DNA of 64,000 nucleotides from Halomicrococcus gelatinilyticus (GTDB lineage Archaea; Halobacteriota; Halobacteria; Halobacteriales; Haladaptataceae), in the NCBI GenBank assembly GCA_024227995.1, contig CP100465.1, positions 2,604,001 through 2,668,000 on the forward strand, given 5' to 3'. A program made the translations under genes and the position numbers. The notes beneath the pieces are model-generated. The model was not told the DNA's origin, searched no databases, and was given only the letters and a program-made list of their open reading frames with translations. Positions 27,147-34,329 of this stretch are shown here, piece by piece; position 1 is the stretch's first letter; every line of letters begins with the position of its first letter.

Positions 27147-27728
27147 TCAACGAACCCGGAGTCTCTCGTCAGCGAAGGCGGACTCCGACGTCGGGTCGAC
27201 CGCTCGCCCGGAACCGCTCGCACGGGGTCGGACTTCGGCGACGCGGCGTCCGGAACCGTCCGCGTCCAGCACCGTCTTGAGGCCGGCTTCGAGTTCGCGC
27301 TCGGTGAGTTCGCCGTCGACGTAACGGCCCCGGAGTTCGTCGAGTGCGTCTGTCGTCCGCTCCTCGTGCGTCCGCGGGTCGAGCACGGCGACGCGGTCGG
27401 CGAGACGCACCCATCGCGCCGGTGGATTCGACGCCTCGAAGGCGGTGGCCCGCCGGACCATATCGATCCGGCACGCCGTCGACAGCGACCGCGCAGTCGA
27501 GACGATCGTTCGAGCGAGCAGCCACCCCGTAACGACCGCGGCCAGGACGACGAAGACGGACGCGGCGAGGACGCTCGCGAGGAGCAGACCGAGTGCCTGC
27601 TGGCCGGTCGCCCCGCCGAGCACGACCACCAGCCCGGCGGTCGCGAGCGCCCCGATCCCGACGAGGACGACGAGGCTGGCGAGCAACGCGCGGACTCCCG
27701 TTCGGGCCGACCCGACTGCGTTCACCAT
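27147..27728 (-). CDS. Membrane protein with a SHOCT-like C-terminal module
   Basis: This 193-residue protein has two hydrophobic helices (about residues 13-35 and 45-70), then a basic/acidic stretch and a short SHOCT-like helical hairpin (ELRGRYVDGELTERELEAGL, about residues 132-151). SHOCT modules are oligomerisation motifs common at the ends of haloarchaeal membrane proteins. A low-complexity tail follows. The function is unknown. It lies just upstream of the ABC exporter genes on the same strand, separated by about 100 bases. Confidence 0.65.
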   Translation of the reverse strand: MVNAVGSARTGVRALLASLVVLVGIGALATAGLVVVLGGATGQQALGLLLASVLAASVFVVLAAVVTGWLLARTIVSTARSLSTACRIDMVRRATAFEASNPPARWVRLADRVAVLDPRTHEERTTDALDELRGRYVDGELTERELEAGLKTVLDADGSGRRVAEVRPRASGSGRAVDPTSESAFADERLRVR

Positions 27729-28005
27729 CGGCGGATCAGCACTCGCGGAACCGGTCGTCTGACTGTGACATCGGTGACATCCCCCTGAATCTCACCCCTA
27801 TGGACGCCGATCCGCGACATAAAGCCACGTTCGTTCCGTCAGCCACGTTCGCCGGCTGTCGTATCCGACGTTGCATCGGAATCGACCCGTCGGAAACGAA
27901 CTCGGAGGAGGAGACGTTACCGGTGGCGCATGGACGTTCCGGGACGGCACCGGGACGTTTGTCGCGACCGCCAGCGTGAAGACGGGGCCACGCGAACCGC
28001 GAGGC

Positions 28006-28878
28006 ATGCACGGCCGCGCCGAAGCCCCTGCCGCGGGGACGGTCCTGAACGCGCTCGCGACCGGCGTCGGATCTGCGTTCGCCATCGACGCCACCACCAC
28101 GGCCGAGGTCGACCTCGACGGGTCGGGCACGGTCGACGGGACGGTCGCGGACGCGCCGGACGCCGACACGGCGCTGGTCGAGCGCTGCGTGGAGTTCGCA
28201 GTCGAGGAGTACGGCGACGACGCGGCGTCAGTGCCGGAGAACGTCGGCGGGACGGTCCGCACGGAGAGCGAGGTGCCGATGGCGGCGGGGCTGAAGAGTT
28301 CGAGTGCTGCTGCGAACGCGACGGTGCTGGCGACGCTGGACGCGCTCGGCGTCGCCGAGGACGTGCCGCGGATCGACGCCTGCCGACTCGGCGTGCGCGC
28401 GGCCCGCGACGCCGGCGTCACGGTGACCGGCGCGTTCGACGACGCGAGCGCCAGCATGCTCGGCGGCGTCACGGTGACCGACAACGGCGAGGACGAACTG
28501 CTCGCCCGCGAGGCGTTCGACCGCGACGTGCTGGTGTGGACGCCGCCGGAGCGCGCCTACAGCGCCGACGCGGACGTCGACCGCTGCCGGCGCGTCGCGC
28601 CGATGGCCGACCTCGTCGCCGACCTCGCGCTCGACGGCGCGTTCGAGCGCGCGATGACGGTCAACGGTTTCGCGTTCTGCGCGGCGCTCGGCTTCCCGAG
28701 CGACCCGCTGGTCGAGGCGCTGCCCGACGCGGGCGGCGTCTCGCTGTCGGGAACCGGGCCGAGCTTCGTCGCGGTGGGCGAACGAGCGGCGTTACAGGAG
28801 GTACGTGAACAATGGAACACCAGGGAGGGAACGACGTGGCTGACGACGACACGGAACGACGGGACCCGAACGACATGA
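28006..28878 (+). CDS. aroK: Archaeal shikimate kinase (GHMP type)
   Basis: This 290-residue GHMP-superfamily kinase is the archaeal replacement for AroK, phosphorylating shikimate with ATP. It has the GHMP ATP loop SEVPMAAGLKSSSAAANAT (about residues 88-106), the N-terminal APAAGTVLNALATGVGSAFA and the C-terminal GGVSLSGTGPSFVAVG. The ATG at 28006 begins MHGRAEAPAAG, the conserved N terminus. The downstream chorismate mutase gene overlaps it by 67 bases or by four, depending on the start, so both aromatic-pathway steps are made from one message. Confidence 0.92.
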   Translation: MHGRAEAPAAGTVLNALATGVGSAFAIDATTTAEVDLDGSGTVDGTVADAPDADTALVERCVEFAVEEYGDDAASVPENVGGTVRTESEVPMAAGLKSSSAAANATVLATLDALGVAEDVPRIDACRLGVRAARDAGVTVTGAFDDASASMLGGVTVTDNGEDELLAREAFDRDVLVWTPPERAYSADADVDRCRRVAPMADLVADLALDGAFERAMTVNGFAFCAALGFPSDPLVEALPDAGGVSLSGTGPSFVAVGERAALQEVREQWNTREGTTWLTTTRNDGTRTT

Positions 28879-29141
28879 GCCTCGCGGAGCTCCGTGAGGA
28901 GATCGAGAGCATCGACCGCGAGATAGTCGAACTCATCGCCCGACGGACGTACGTCGCGGAGACAGTAGCGCACGTGAAGGAGGCCCAGGACAAGCCGACG
29001 ACCGACGAGTCCCAGGAACAGCGCGTGATGGACCGGGCGGGCGAGAACGCCGAGCGCTTCGACGTGGACTCCAACCTCGTCAAGGCCGTCTTCCGCCTGC
29101 TCATCGAACTGAACAAGGTCGAGCAGCGTGATAAGAGGTAG
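28812..29141 (+). CDS. Chorismate mutase (AroQ class)
   Basis: This 109-residue all-helical chorismate mutase converts chorismate to prephenate for Phe and Tyr synthesis. It has the first helix LREEIESIDREIVELIARR, the catalytic lysine in HVKEAQ and the RVMDRAGENAE helix. A second start at 28875 forms an ATGA overlap with the aroK stop and would give 88 residues with all catalytic parts; I keep the longer one because the DPNDMSLAELR lead-in looks family-conserved. The last 11 codons (LNKVEQRDKR-stop) are repeated at 29839-29871 and 30718-30750, marking this gene's 3' end as an insertion site. Confidence 0.88.
   Translation: MEHQGGNDVADDDTERRDPNDMSLAELREEIESIDREIVELIARRTYVAETVAHVKEAQDKPTTDESQEQRVMDRAGENAERFDVDSNLVKAVFRLLIELNKVEQRDKR
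29109..29141 (+). repeat. Insertion-site repeat, copy 1 (3' end of the chorismate mutase gene)
   Basis: These 33 bases encode LNKVEQRDKR and the TAG stop of the intact chorismate mutase gene. The first 20 bases (CTGAACAAGGTCGAGCAGCG) are identical to copy 3. The remaining 13 differ, so the present C terminus may have been swapped in by the insertion. Confidence 0.85.
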
Positions 29142-29181
29142 CACTCGACACAATTATTTGGTCGCGAGCTGATAGCTGTGT

Positions 29182-29772
29182 ATGGCCCTCCCAACCGGAC
29201 TCGTCCCCGTCTTGGTCTTTGTCCTCACTGTTGGAATTGCGGTACCCGTGACCCTCGGGTCACACTTGATTTATCGCAACGGCAACGGAGCGTTTGGTTC
29301 GGCGCTACGAATTGCTCTACTTGAGGCGAGTGTACTGTACCTCGTCGGTATTCTCGTCATTTGGGCAATCGCAGGAGGACTCGAACTCTGGGAAATTCCG
29401 ATTACGCTCCTCGTTACTGGAGTCCTCACCCTGATTATCTTGGTGATGCTCCCACTGATAGTCGGACGGCGTTTTATTCAACATTTCCGACCCGTCGATA
29501 GAGAGACTGCGTTACGGTTTGCGACGTACGGATGGCCAATTACGATGCTCATGGTGTTCGGGACATTCATCGCTCCTGGCGGACTCGTCCACGGTGACCT
29601 CCTTTTGCTCGGAGGGAAGCGAATCTGCGTCGCAGGATTCTGTGGAATTGGCGTCTCGTTTGTGATGGCTATGGTTCTCGAAATAGTCGTGGCCGTGCTC
29701 GGCCCCGGTATCGTTGGATTGGTACTCTACTCTTCAGCAGTGAGAACATACGAGAGAGGTGCGAGCACATAG
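29182..29772 (+). CDS. Cargo gene A: polytopic membrane protein of unknown function
   Basis: This 196-residue protein has about six hydrophobic helices (residues 5-27, 44-66, 72-93, 114-134, 145-167 and 168-185), with short basic loops such as GRRFIQHFRPVDRETALRF. I recognise no family. Codon choice is much less G/C-biased than in neighbouring genes (many A/T third positions), which indicates recent transfer. AATTATTTGG at about 29151-29160 is a TATA box 27 bases before the ATG, so the gene brought its own promoter and a leaderless mRNA. It occupies unit A of the insertion. Confidence 0.7.
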   Translation: MALPTGLVPVLVFVLTVGIAVPVTLGSHLIYRNGNGAFGSALRIALLEASVLYLVGILVIWAIAGGLELWEIPITLLVTGVLTLIILVMLPLIVGRRFIQHFRPVDRETALRFATYGWPITMLMVFGTFIAPGGLVHGDLLLLGGKRICVAGFCGIGVSFVMAMVLEIVVAVLGPGIVGLVLYSSAVRTYERGAST

Positions 29773-29838
29773 CTGGAAACGATACTACAGAGAAAGAAAG
29801 CGGCAAAGTAGACGGAATCTGTAACGTCAGTTTGAGAC

Positions 29839-29871
29839 CTGAACAAAGTTGAACAACGAGAAAGCAGGTAA
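29839..29871 (+). repeat. Insertion-site repeat, copy 2
   Basis: These 33 bases read LNKVEQRESR-stop, the end of a chorismate mutase. They differ from copy 3 at five positions, all third codon positions and all G/C to A/T, as if taken from the chorismate mutase gene of a lower-G+C relative. The copy separates cargo units A and B. Confidence 0.85.
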
Positions 29872-29899
29872 TTTACTCGCGTTTCACAGAGAGCGACTG

Positions 29900-30553
29900 C
29901 TAATAGCTGAACTCGTGGATGAGTAGCTCACCGTCACCAGCTTGTTCACAGAGGATAGCAATAGCGTCGATTATGCGGAGTTGGCAGGCGTCCGGGTGAG
30001 AGCCAACGTCCCGTGCGATTTCCGCGTAGAAGGCGTCCGTCTCGGGGAGGATCGGTCGTAGTTCCTCGGCAAGTTCTGAGAGTTCGCTCCCGTAGAGAAA
30101 CCCTGTTAGGTCGGTTTCGAACAGGTAATCAGTTTCACGGACTTCGATACGATAGGACGCGTCGTCCGCTCTTCCGACGAGTTTACGCCAGAGTTCGGCC
30201 CCATGCTCAGAATGTTCCGCTAGAAATTCGGGAATCCATTCGTAGAGAACACGTCCGTCTTTACCGGTGAGAAGCGATAATGCACACCCCTGATGCGGAG
30301 CAGTCAGGCCGTATAATGTCGGCGTCCATCCGAGTACATCTGCGAACTCGTCGAAGGAATTGCGCGTGGGCGGCGGCGTAAACCCATCGACCAACGCGAG
30401 TGCATCACCTAATCTCTCCCGAGCCTCTCGTACCGTCGGAGGCGTCTCCTCCCCCATAGCTTGCACGATGGAACTCAGTTCTTCGTAATCCCGCTCAAAA
30501 TGCCCATAGAGTTCGTGGTGGTCAATTAGCCTAAACGTGCCGTCATATCCCAT
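29900..30553 (-). CDS. Cargo gene B: soluble acidic protein of unknown function
   Basis: This 217-residue soluble protein has no signal peptide or membrane span and no family I can name. Visible features are an N-terminal helical part (DYEELSSIVQAMGEE and TVREARERLGDALALVDG), a Trp/Gly-rich middle (FADVLGWTPTLYGLTAPHQG) and a C-terminal helix ending ELLIHEFSY. The A/T-rich third positions match cargo gene A and not the flanks. GTTATCAGG on the minus strand, about 27 bases upstream of the ATG, is a possible TATA. As an orphan gene in a small insertion it could be a defence, immunity or regulatory factor, but nothing in the sequence shows this. Confidence 0.65.
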   Translation of the reverse strand: MGYDGTFRLIDHHELYGHFERDYEELSSIVQAMGEETPPTVREARERLGDALALVDGFTPPPTRNSFDEFADVLGWTPTLYGLTAPHQGCALSLLTGKDGRVLYEWIPEFLAEHSEHGAELWRKLVGRADDASYRIEVRETDYLFETDLTGFLYGSELSELAEELRPILPETDAFYAEIARDVGSHPDACQLRIIDAIAILCEQAGDGELLIHEFSY

Positions 30554-30717
30554 GAGTCATGTTTGTGCGAGGCGCCTGATAACGATTGAGTTCAATGTCT
30601 GCATTCGTCGTTCGTTTACATATGAAAGCTCCTGAACGTCTGTTCCGCTTGCTTTCAGCGGTATTGGAGAGTTCCTGCGGTCTATTTTCACAAGAACACA
30701 TTATGGATTTCAGTTAC

Positions 30718-30750
30718 CTGAACAAGGTCGAGCAGCGAGAGAGCAGGTAA
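30718..30750 (+). repeat. Insertion-site repeat, copy 3 (likely original gene end)
   Basis: These 33 bases read LNKVEQRESR-stop with G/C-rich codons like the host. The first 20 bases are identical to copy 1. It marks the right border of the insertion and is probably the original chromosomal 3' end of the chorismate mutase gene. Confidence 0.85.
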
Positions 30751-30767
30751 CACCGATAGAGACTGCC

Positions 30768-31361
30768 TCAGAGTTCGACGTCGGCGAGCCCTGTGCCGAC
30801 CGCGTCCCGTAACTCCGCGGTGCCCTCGAACTCCTCGACTGGCGTCGGCGGGTCGGGGTCGTCGTCGTGCGGTCGGAGGGTGCGCTGCCACCACTGCACG
30901 TCGCGCCACTCGCCGTGCTTGTAGCCGGCGTTCCGGTACACGCCGACCGGCTCGAACCCCATCTCCCGATGGAACGCCACGCTCGCCGGATTCGGCAGCG
31001 TCGTCCCCGCGTAGACGTTGTAGAACCCCTGCAGTCGCAGGACCGCGAACAGGGACCTGTAGAGGCCGCTCGCGACGCCGGCCCGGTGATGCTGGTCGTC
31101 CACGTAGACCGACGACTCCACGTCCCACTGGTACGCGCCGCGACCCCGGTGCTGACTGGCGTACGAGAAGCCGACCACGTCACCGTCGTGTTCGCAGACG
31201 AGCCACGGATACGAACCGCGTTTCTTCGCGAGTCGCTGCTCGAACTCCTCGTCGCTCGGTGGCGAGAGTTCGAAGGAGACGGTCGTGTCGCGGACGTACG
31301 GCGCGTAGATTCTCCTGCATTCGGTCGCGTCGTCGGGCGTCACGAGGCGAATCGTCACCAT
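30768..31361 (-). CDS. GNAT N-acetyltransferase (phosphinothricin acetyltransferase-like)
   Basis: This 197-residue acetyl-CoA-dependent transferase resembles the Pat group: IRLVTPDDATECRRIYAPYV at the start, then TVSFELSPPSDEEF, the acetyl-CoA loop QHHRAGVASGLYRSL and the motif NPASVAFHREMGFEPVGVY. Members acetylate small amines such as phosphinothricin, methionine sulfoximine or related compounds, and the physiological substrate here is unknown. Codon use is host-like, so the gene lies outside the adjacent insertion even though its stop is only 18 bases from copy 3 of the repeat. Confidence 0.85.
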   Translation of the reverse strand: MVTIRLVTPDDATECRRIYAPYVRDTTVSFELSPPSDEEFEQRLAKKRGSYPWLVCEHDGDVVGFSYASQHRGRGAYQWDVESSVYVDDQHHRAGVASGLYRSLFAVLRLQGFYNVYAGTTLPNPASVAFHREMGFEPVGVYRNAGYKHGEWRDVQWWQRTLRPHDDDPDPPTPVEEFEGTAELRDAVGTGLADVEL

Positions 31362-31566
31362 ACTGCGGTGATGACCGACGAGACGTACTTAACAGGAAGT
31401 GATAGGGGTCGACCGTTCGCCGTCGACGCCTCGAAGTGCGGCAGTGCCGCGACGTCCGTCTCGACGGCCGAAACGAGGTCGCAGAACGCCGGGTTCGACG
31501 GGGCGTCCGGAGAGGCACGTCGCGATTGACCGGTACTTTCGCTCGCCCAGGAGTGTTAGTTCTGCT

Positions 31567-32247
31567 TCAGTACTCCCAGAGCCGACGGATTCGCGATTCG
31601 ATCTCCGGATGGTCGACTCGAAGGGACTCGACGTCCGTCTCGCCGTCGACGTTGACGACCTGCACCTCGCCGCGGCGGTCGGAGTAGACGTCCTGGAAGT
31701 CGTAGACGACGCCGACGACGTCGACGTCGTCGAGGATCTCGTTGCTCTCCAGGAGGAACTCGACCTGGCGGTCGACGTTGTACTCGACGAGGCGGTTCAC
31801 GGCCTCCGGACGGCTCAGGTCGTCGGGGAGTGCTTCGACGCCCGCTTCGAGGCGGGGTGCTAGCAGGCCGATGCAGTGCTCGATGCCGGCGGGCTCGTCG
31901 AGGCCTTCGGTCAGGTCGTCGTAGGTAGCGGTGACGGCACCACAGCCGGTGTGTCCAACGACGACGACTGTCTCGGTGCCGGTGTGGGCGACGGGGTAGA
32001 GGACGTCGCCGGAGACCGCCTCGCCGTCGTCGGTCCGCTGGACGACGCGGTTGCCGATATTGCCGCAGGTGAAGACGCGTCCGGGGTCGGCGTTGCCCCA
32101 CATGGCGTCCTGCAGGACGCGCGAGTCCGAACAGCAGACGGTGACCACGTCCGGTTCCTGGGAGTCCTGTACGTCGTCGAACCGCGACTCGAACTCGCTG
32201 GCGTGCTCGGCGTTGCGTTCCAGCAACTCGACGACTGTCTGGCGCAT
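31567..32247 (-). CDS. Beta-class carbonic anhydrase
   Basis: This 226-residue zinc enzyme hydrates CO2 to bicarbonate. The beta-class zinc ligands and Asp-Arg dyad are visible in TVCCSDSRV (Cys, Asp, Arg near residues 38-43) and VVVGHTGCGAV (His and Cys near residues 96-101). FTCGNIGNRV and the long helical C-terminal part fit the family. It is cytoplasmic with no signal peptide. The neighbours do not suggest a carboxylation operon. Confidence 0.9.
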   Translation of the reverse strand: MRQTVVELLERNAEHASEFESRFDDVQDSQEPDVVTVCCSDSRVLQDAMWGNADPGRVFTCGNIGNRVVQRTDDGEAVSGDVLYPVAHTGTETVVVVGHTGCGAVTATYDDLTEGLDEPAGIEHCIGLLAPRLEAGVEALPDDLSRPEAVNRLVEYNVDRQVEFLLESNEILDDVDVVGVVYDFQDVYSDRRGEVQVVNVDGETDVESLRVDHPEIESRIRRLWEY

Positions 32248-32339
32248 GGTTCAGACGAGACGCTCCGTCACGTATAATCCCCGGTTCCGGACTGCTGGAA
32301 CCCCCGGAGTATATGCGCGCGGCGTCCGCTTCTCCCCAC

Positions 32340-33344
32340 ATGTCGCTCGAGACACCGTTCACCGACGCGCTCGGTCTCGACGTCCCAATCGTCCAGGCGC
32401 CGATCGGTAGCGCAACCTGTCCCGCGCTGGCGGCCGCCGTGGCCGACGCCGGCGCGCTGGGCATGCTGGCGGTGACGTGGCGGGACGAGGCGGCGACGCG
32501 GGCGGTCGTCGCCGAGACGCGACGGCGCACCGACGGGGTCTTCGGGGTGAACGTCGTCATCGACCCGGACGCCAAGACGGTACCGACGGAGACCCACGTC
32601 GAGGCCTGTCTCGACGAGGGCGTCGACGTGTTCTCCTTCTCGTTCGGCGACGCCGCGCCGTACGTCGACCGGATTCACGCCGAGGGCGGTGTCGTCCTGC
32701 AGTCGGTCGGCAGCGCCGCGGCGGCGAAACGGGCCGTCGATGCAGGGGTGGACGTCGTCGTCGCGCAGGGCTGGGAGGCGGGCGGCCACGTCCAGGGCGA
32801 CGTCGCCACGCTCCCGCTGGTGCCGCGCGTCGTCGACGCGGTCCCCGAGACGCCGGTCGTCGCCGCGGGCGGCATCGCGGACGGTCGCGGAATCGCTGCC
32901 GCGCTCGCACTCGACGCGGACGGCGCGTGGCTCGGCACGCGGTTCCTCGCGACCGAGGAGGCCGACGTCCACCGACTGTACCGCCGGCGCGTCGTCGAAG
33001 CGGACGAGACGGAGACGGTCCACTCGACGCTGTTCGACGAAGGGTGGCCGGACGTTCCACACCGGGTGCTGGAGAACGAGACCGTCGAGGCGTGGGAGGC
33101 GGCGGGTCGCCCGGACAGCGACCGGCCGGGGGCGGGCGAGGTCGTCGCCGAGACCGAGGACGGGACGCCCGTCCGGCGCTACGAGGACTCGCTCGCCGTT
33201 CCGGGGATGACCGGCGCTGTCGAGGACCTCCCCCTCTACGCCGGCCAGAGCGCGGGCGGCGTAGAGGACGTCGAACCGGCGGACGAGGTCGTGACGACGC
33301 TCGCCGCGGAGACGGACGAGGCACTGACGAACGCCCGGCGATAG
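32340..33344 (+). CDS. Nitronate monooxygenase-like FMN enzyme
   Basis: This 334-residue TIM-barrel flavoprotein of the NMO/2-nitropropane dioxygenase group has VPIVQAPIGSATCPALAAAV near the N terminus, VVAQGWEAGGHVQGD (the conserved glycine/histidine FMN loop) and AAGGIADGRGIAAALALDADG. It may oxidise nitronates or act as an NADH:flavin reductase; the sequence does not settle which. The ATG at 32340 lies about 28 bases after GTATATG (about 32309-32315), so the mRNA is leaderless and the nine-codon upstream extension is not used. Confidence 0.85.
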   Translation: MSLETPFTDALGLDVPIVQAPIGSATCPALAAAVADAGALGMLAVTWRDEAATRAVVAETRRRTDGVFGVNVVIDPDAKTVPTETHVEACLDEGVDVFSFSFGDAAPYVDRIHAEGGVVLQSVGSAAAAKRAVDAGVDVVVAQGWEAGGHVQGDVATLPLVPRVVDAVPETPVVAAGGIADGRGIAAALALDADGAWLGTRFLATEEADVHRLYRRRVVEADETETVHSTLFDEGWPDVPHRVLENETVEAWEAAGRPDSDRPGAGEVVAETEDGTPVRRYEDSLAVPGMTGAVEDLPLYAGQSAGGVEDVEPADEVVTTLAAETDEALTNARR

Positions 33345-33362
33345 CGTCGTCGGGCGCGCCCG

Positions 33363-34253
33363 TCAGTCGTCGAGTCGACGGACGGGCCGCGGGACGTCCC
33401 GTCCGCGCAGCGACTCCGCCCCCTCGACCGCGACGAGCAGGGCCGCGACGGCGAAGGTGCCGAGGAAGACGTACGGGTAAATCGCGGCGTCGAACCCCAT
33501 CACCTCGCCGCGGAGGTTGCCGAAGGCGTGGAAGCAGATGGCCGCGAGGACGCTCCGGCGCGTGTTGTTGTAGACCCAGGTGGCGACGACCGCGGTGAGA
33601 GCGACGTCCGGCAGCCACCACCACAGCTCCGGCTGGAACGTCGTCTCCTGGTAGTACCCCGTCATGAGGGTGAGCGGCACGTGCCAGGCGGCCCACGTCG
33701 CGCCGAGCACCAGACTCGCGGCGAGCGCGCTGTAGCGCGCCTGCAGGCGGTCGAACCAGTAGCCGCGGAGCCCCGTCTCCTCGACGAGCGGGATGAGGAA
33801 GGCGAACGCCACGAGCGAGACGAGCGCGACCGGGTCGACCAGCCGCTGGACCTCGATGAACTCTAGCGGCGACGACGTCAGTCCGACCGCCAGCGCGATG
33901 CCCGCCAGGGCCACGGTGAACGCCGGCCAGTAGGCCACCAGGACGACCCACCATCGGGGGCTGATGCGCCCGACCCCGGTCAGTCGCCGGCACAGGTCCG
34001 CGTACCCCGAACGACCCTGCGTCAGCCCGAGCAGCAGGACCCCGGCGAGTAGCGGGCTCAGGCCGCCGACGGCCAGGAGCGCGACGTTCGGGAACGTCCA
34101 CACGGACTCGCCGGACGCGACCACGGGTGCCCAGAACAGGTAGGCCCACCCGAGGTACAGCACCGGGAACCCCCACGGCGTCGCCCGCCGCGCGAGCGAG
34201 CGCAGTCGCGTACCGCCCGATTCGGGGTCCTCGGTCCGGTGGCGTCGCTCCAT
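33363..34253 (-). CDS. CPBP-family intramembrane metalloprotease
   Basis: This 296-residue membrane protein has eight or nine helices and the CPBP/Abi motifs: PLVEETGLRGYWFDRL (the EExxxR motif, about residues 155-170), AAWHVPLTLM and the later CFHAFGN. These residues form the intramembrane metal site of Rce1-like proteases. Substrates in haloarchaea are unknown; proposals for the family include prenyl-protein processing and bacteriocin self-immunity. It is convergent with the nitronate monooxygenase gene. Confidence 0.85.
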   Translation of the reverse strand: MERRHRTEDPESGGTRLRSLARRATPWGFPVLYLGWAYLFWAPVVASGESVWTFPNVALLAVGGLSPLLAGVLLLGLTQGRSGYADLCRRLTGVGRISPRWWVVLVAYWPAFTVALAGIALAVGLTSSPLEFIEVQRLVDPVALVSLVAFAFLIPLVEETGLRGYWFDRLQARYSALAASLVLGATWAAWHVPLTLMTGYYQETTFQPELWWWLPDVALTAVVATWVYNNTRRSVLAAICFHAFGNLRGEVMGFDAAIYPYVFLGTFAVAALLVAVEGAESLRGRDVPRPVRRLDD

Positions 34254-34329
34254 CGTCTGCTGGCGACGTACGGGCGGCAGGTAGAAATAGTCACTCGCAG
34301 GTGCGACGGGCGCTAGCCACGCCGTCGAC

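Larger units (their letters stand above)
29142..30750. mobile_element. Two-unit insertion at the 3' end of the chorismate mutase gene
   Basis: From the stop of chorismate mutase to 30750 the DNA is clearly richer in A and T than both flanks. It is divided by direct repeats of the chorismate mutase 3' end into unit A (29142-29871, one plus-strand gene) and unit B (29872-30750, one minus-strand gene). Each unit ends with a repeat copy that still reads LNKVEQRESR-stop. The flanking genes have ordinary haloarchaeal composition. The arrangement matches two successive site-specific insertions that regenerate the target gene's end. No integrase, transposase or terminal inverted repeat is visible, so the units are non-autonomous or remnants. 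Confidence 0.7.

Noticed and set aside
29142-30750. Classical insertion sequence or transposon in the AT-richer segment
   Set aside because: No transposase, no terminal inverted repeats and no short target duplication; the borders are copies of the chorismate mutase gene end instead.
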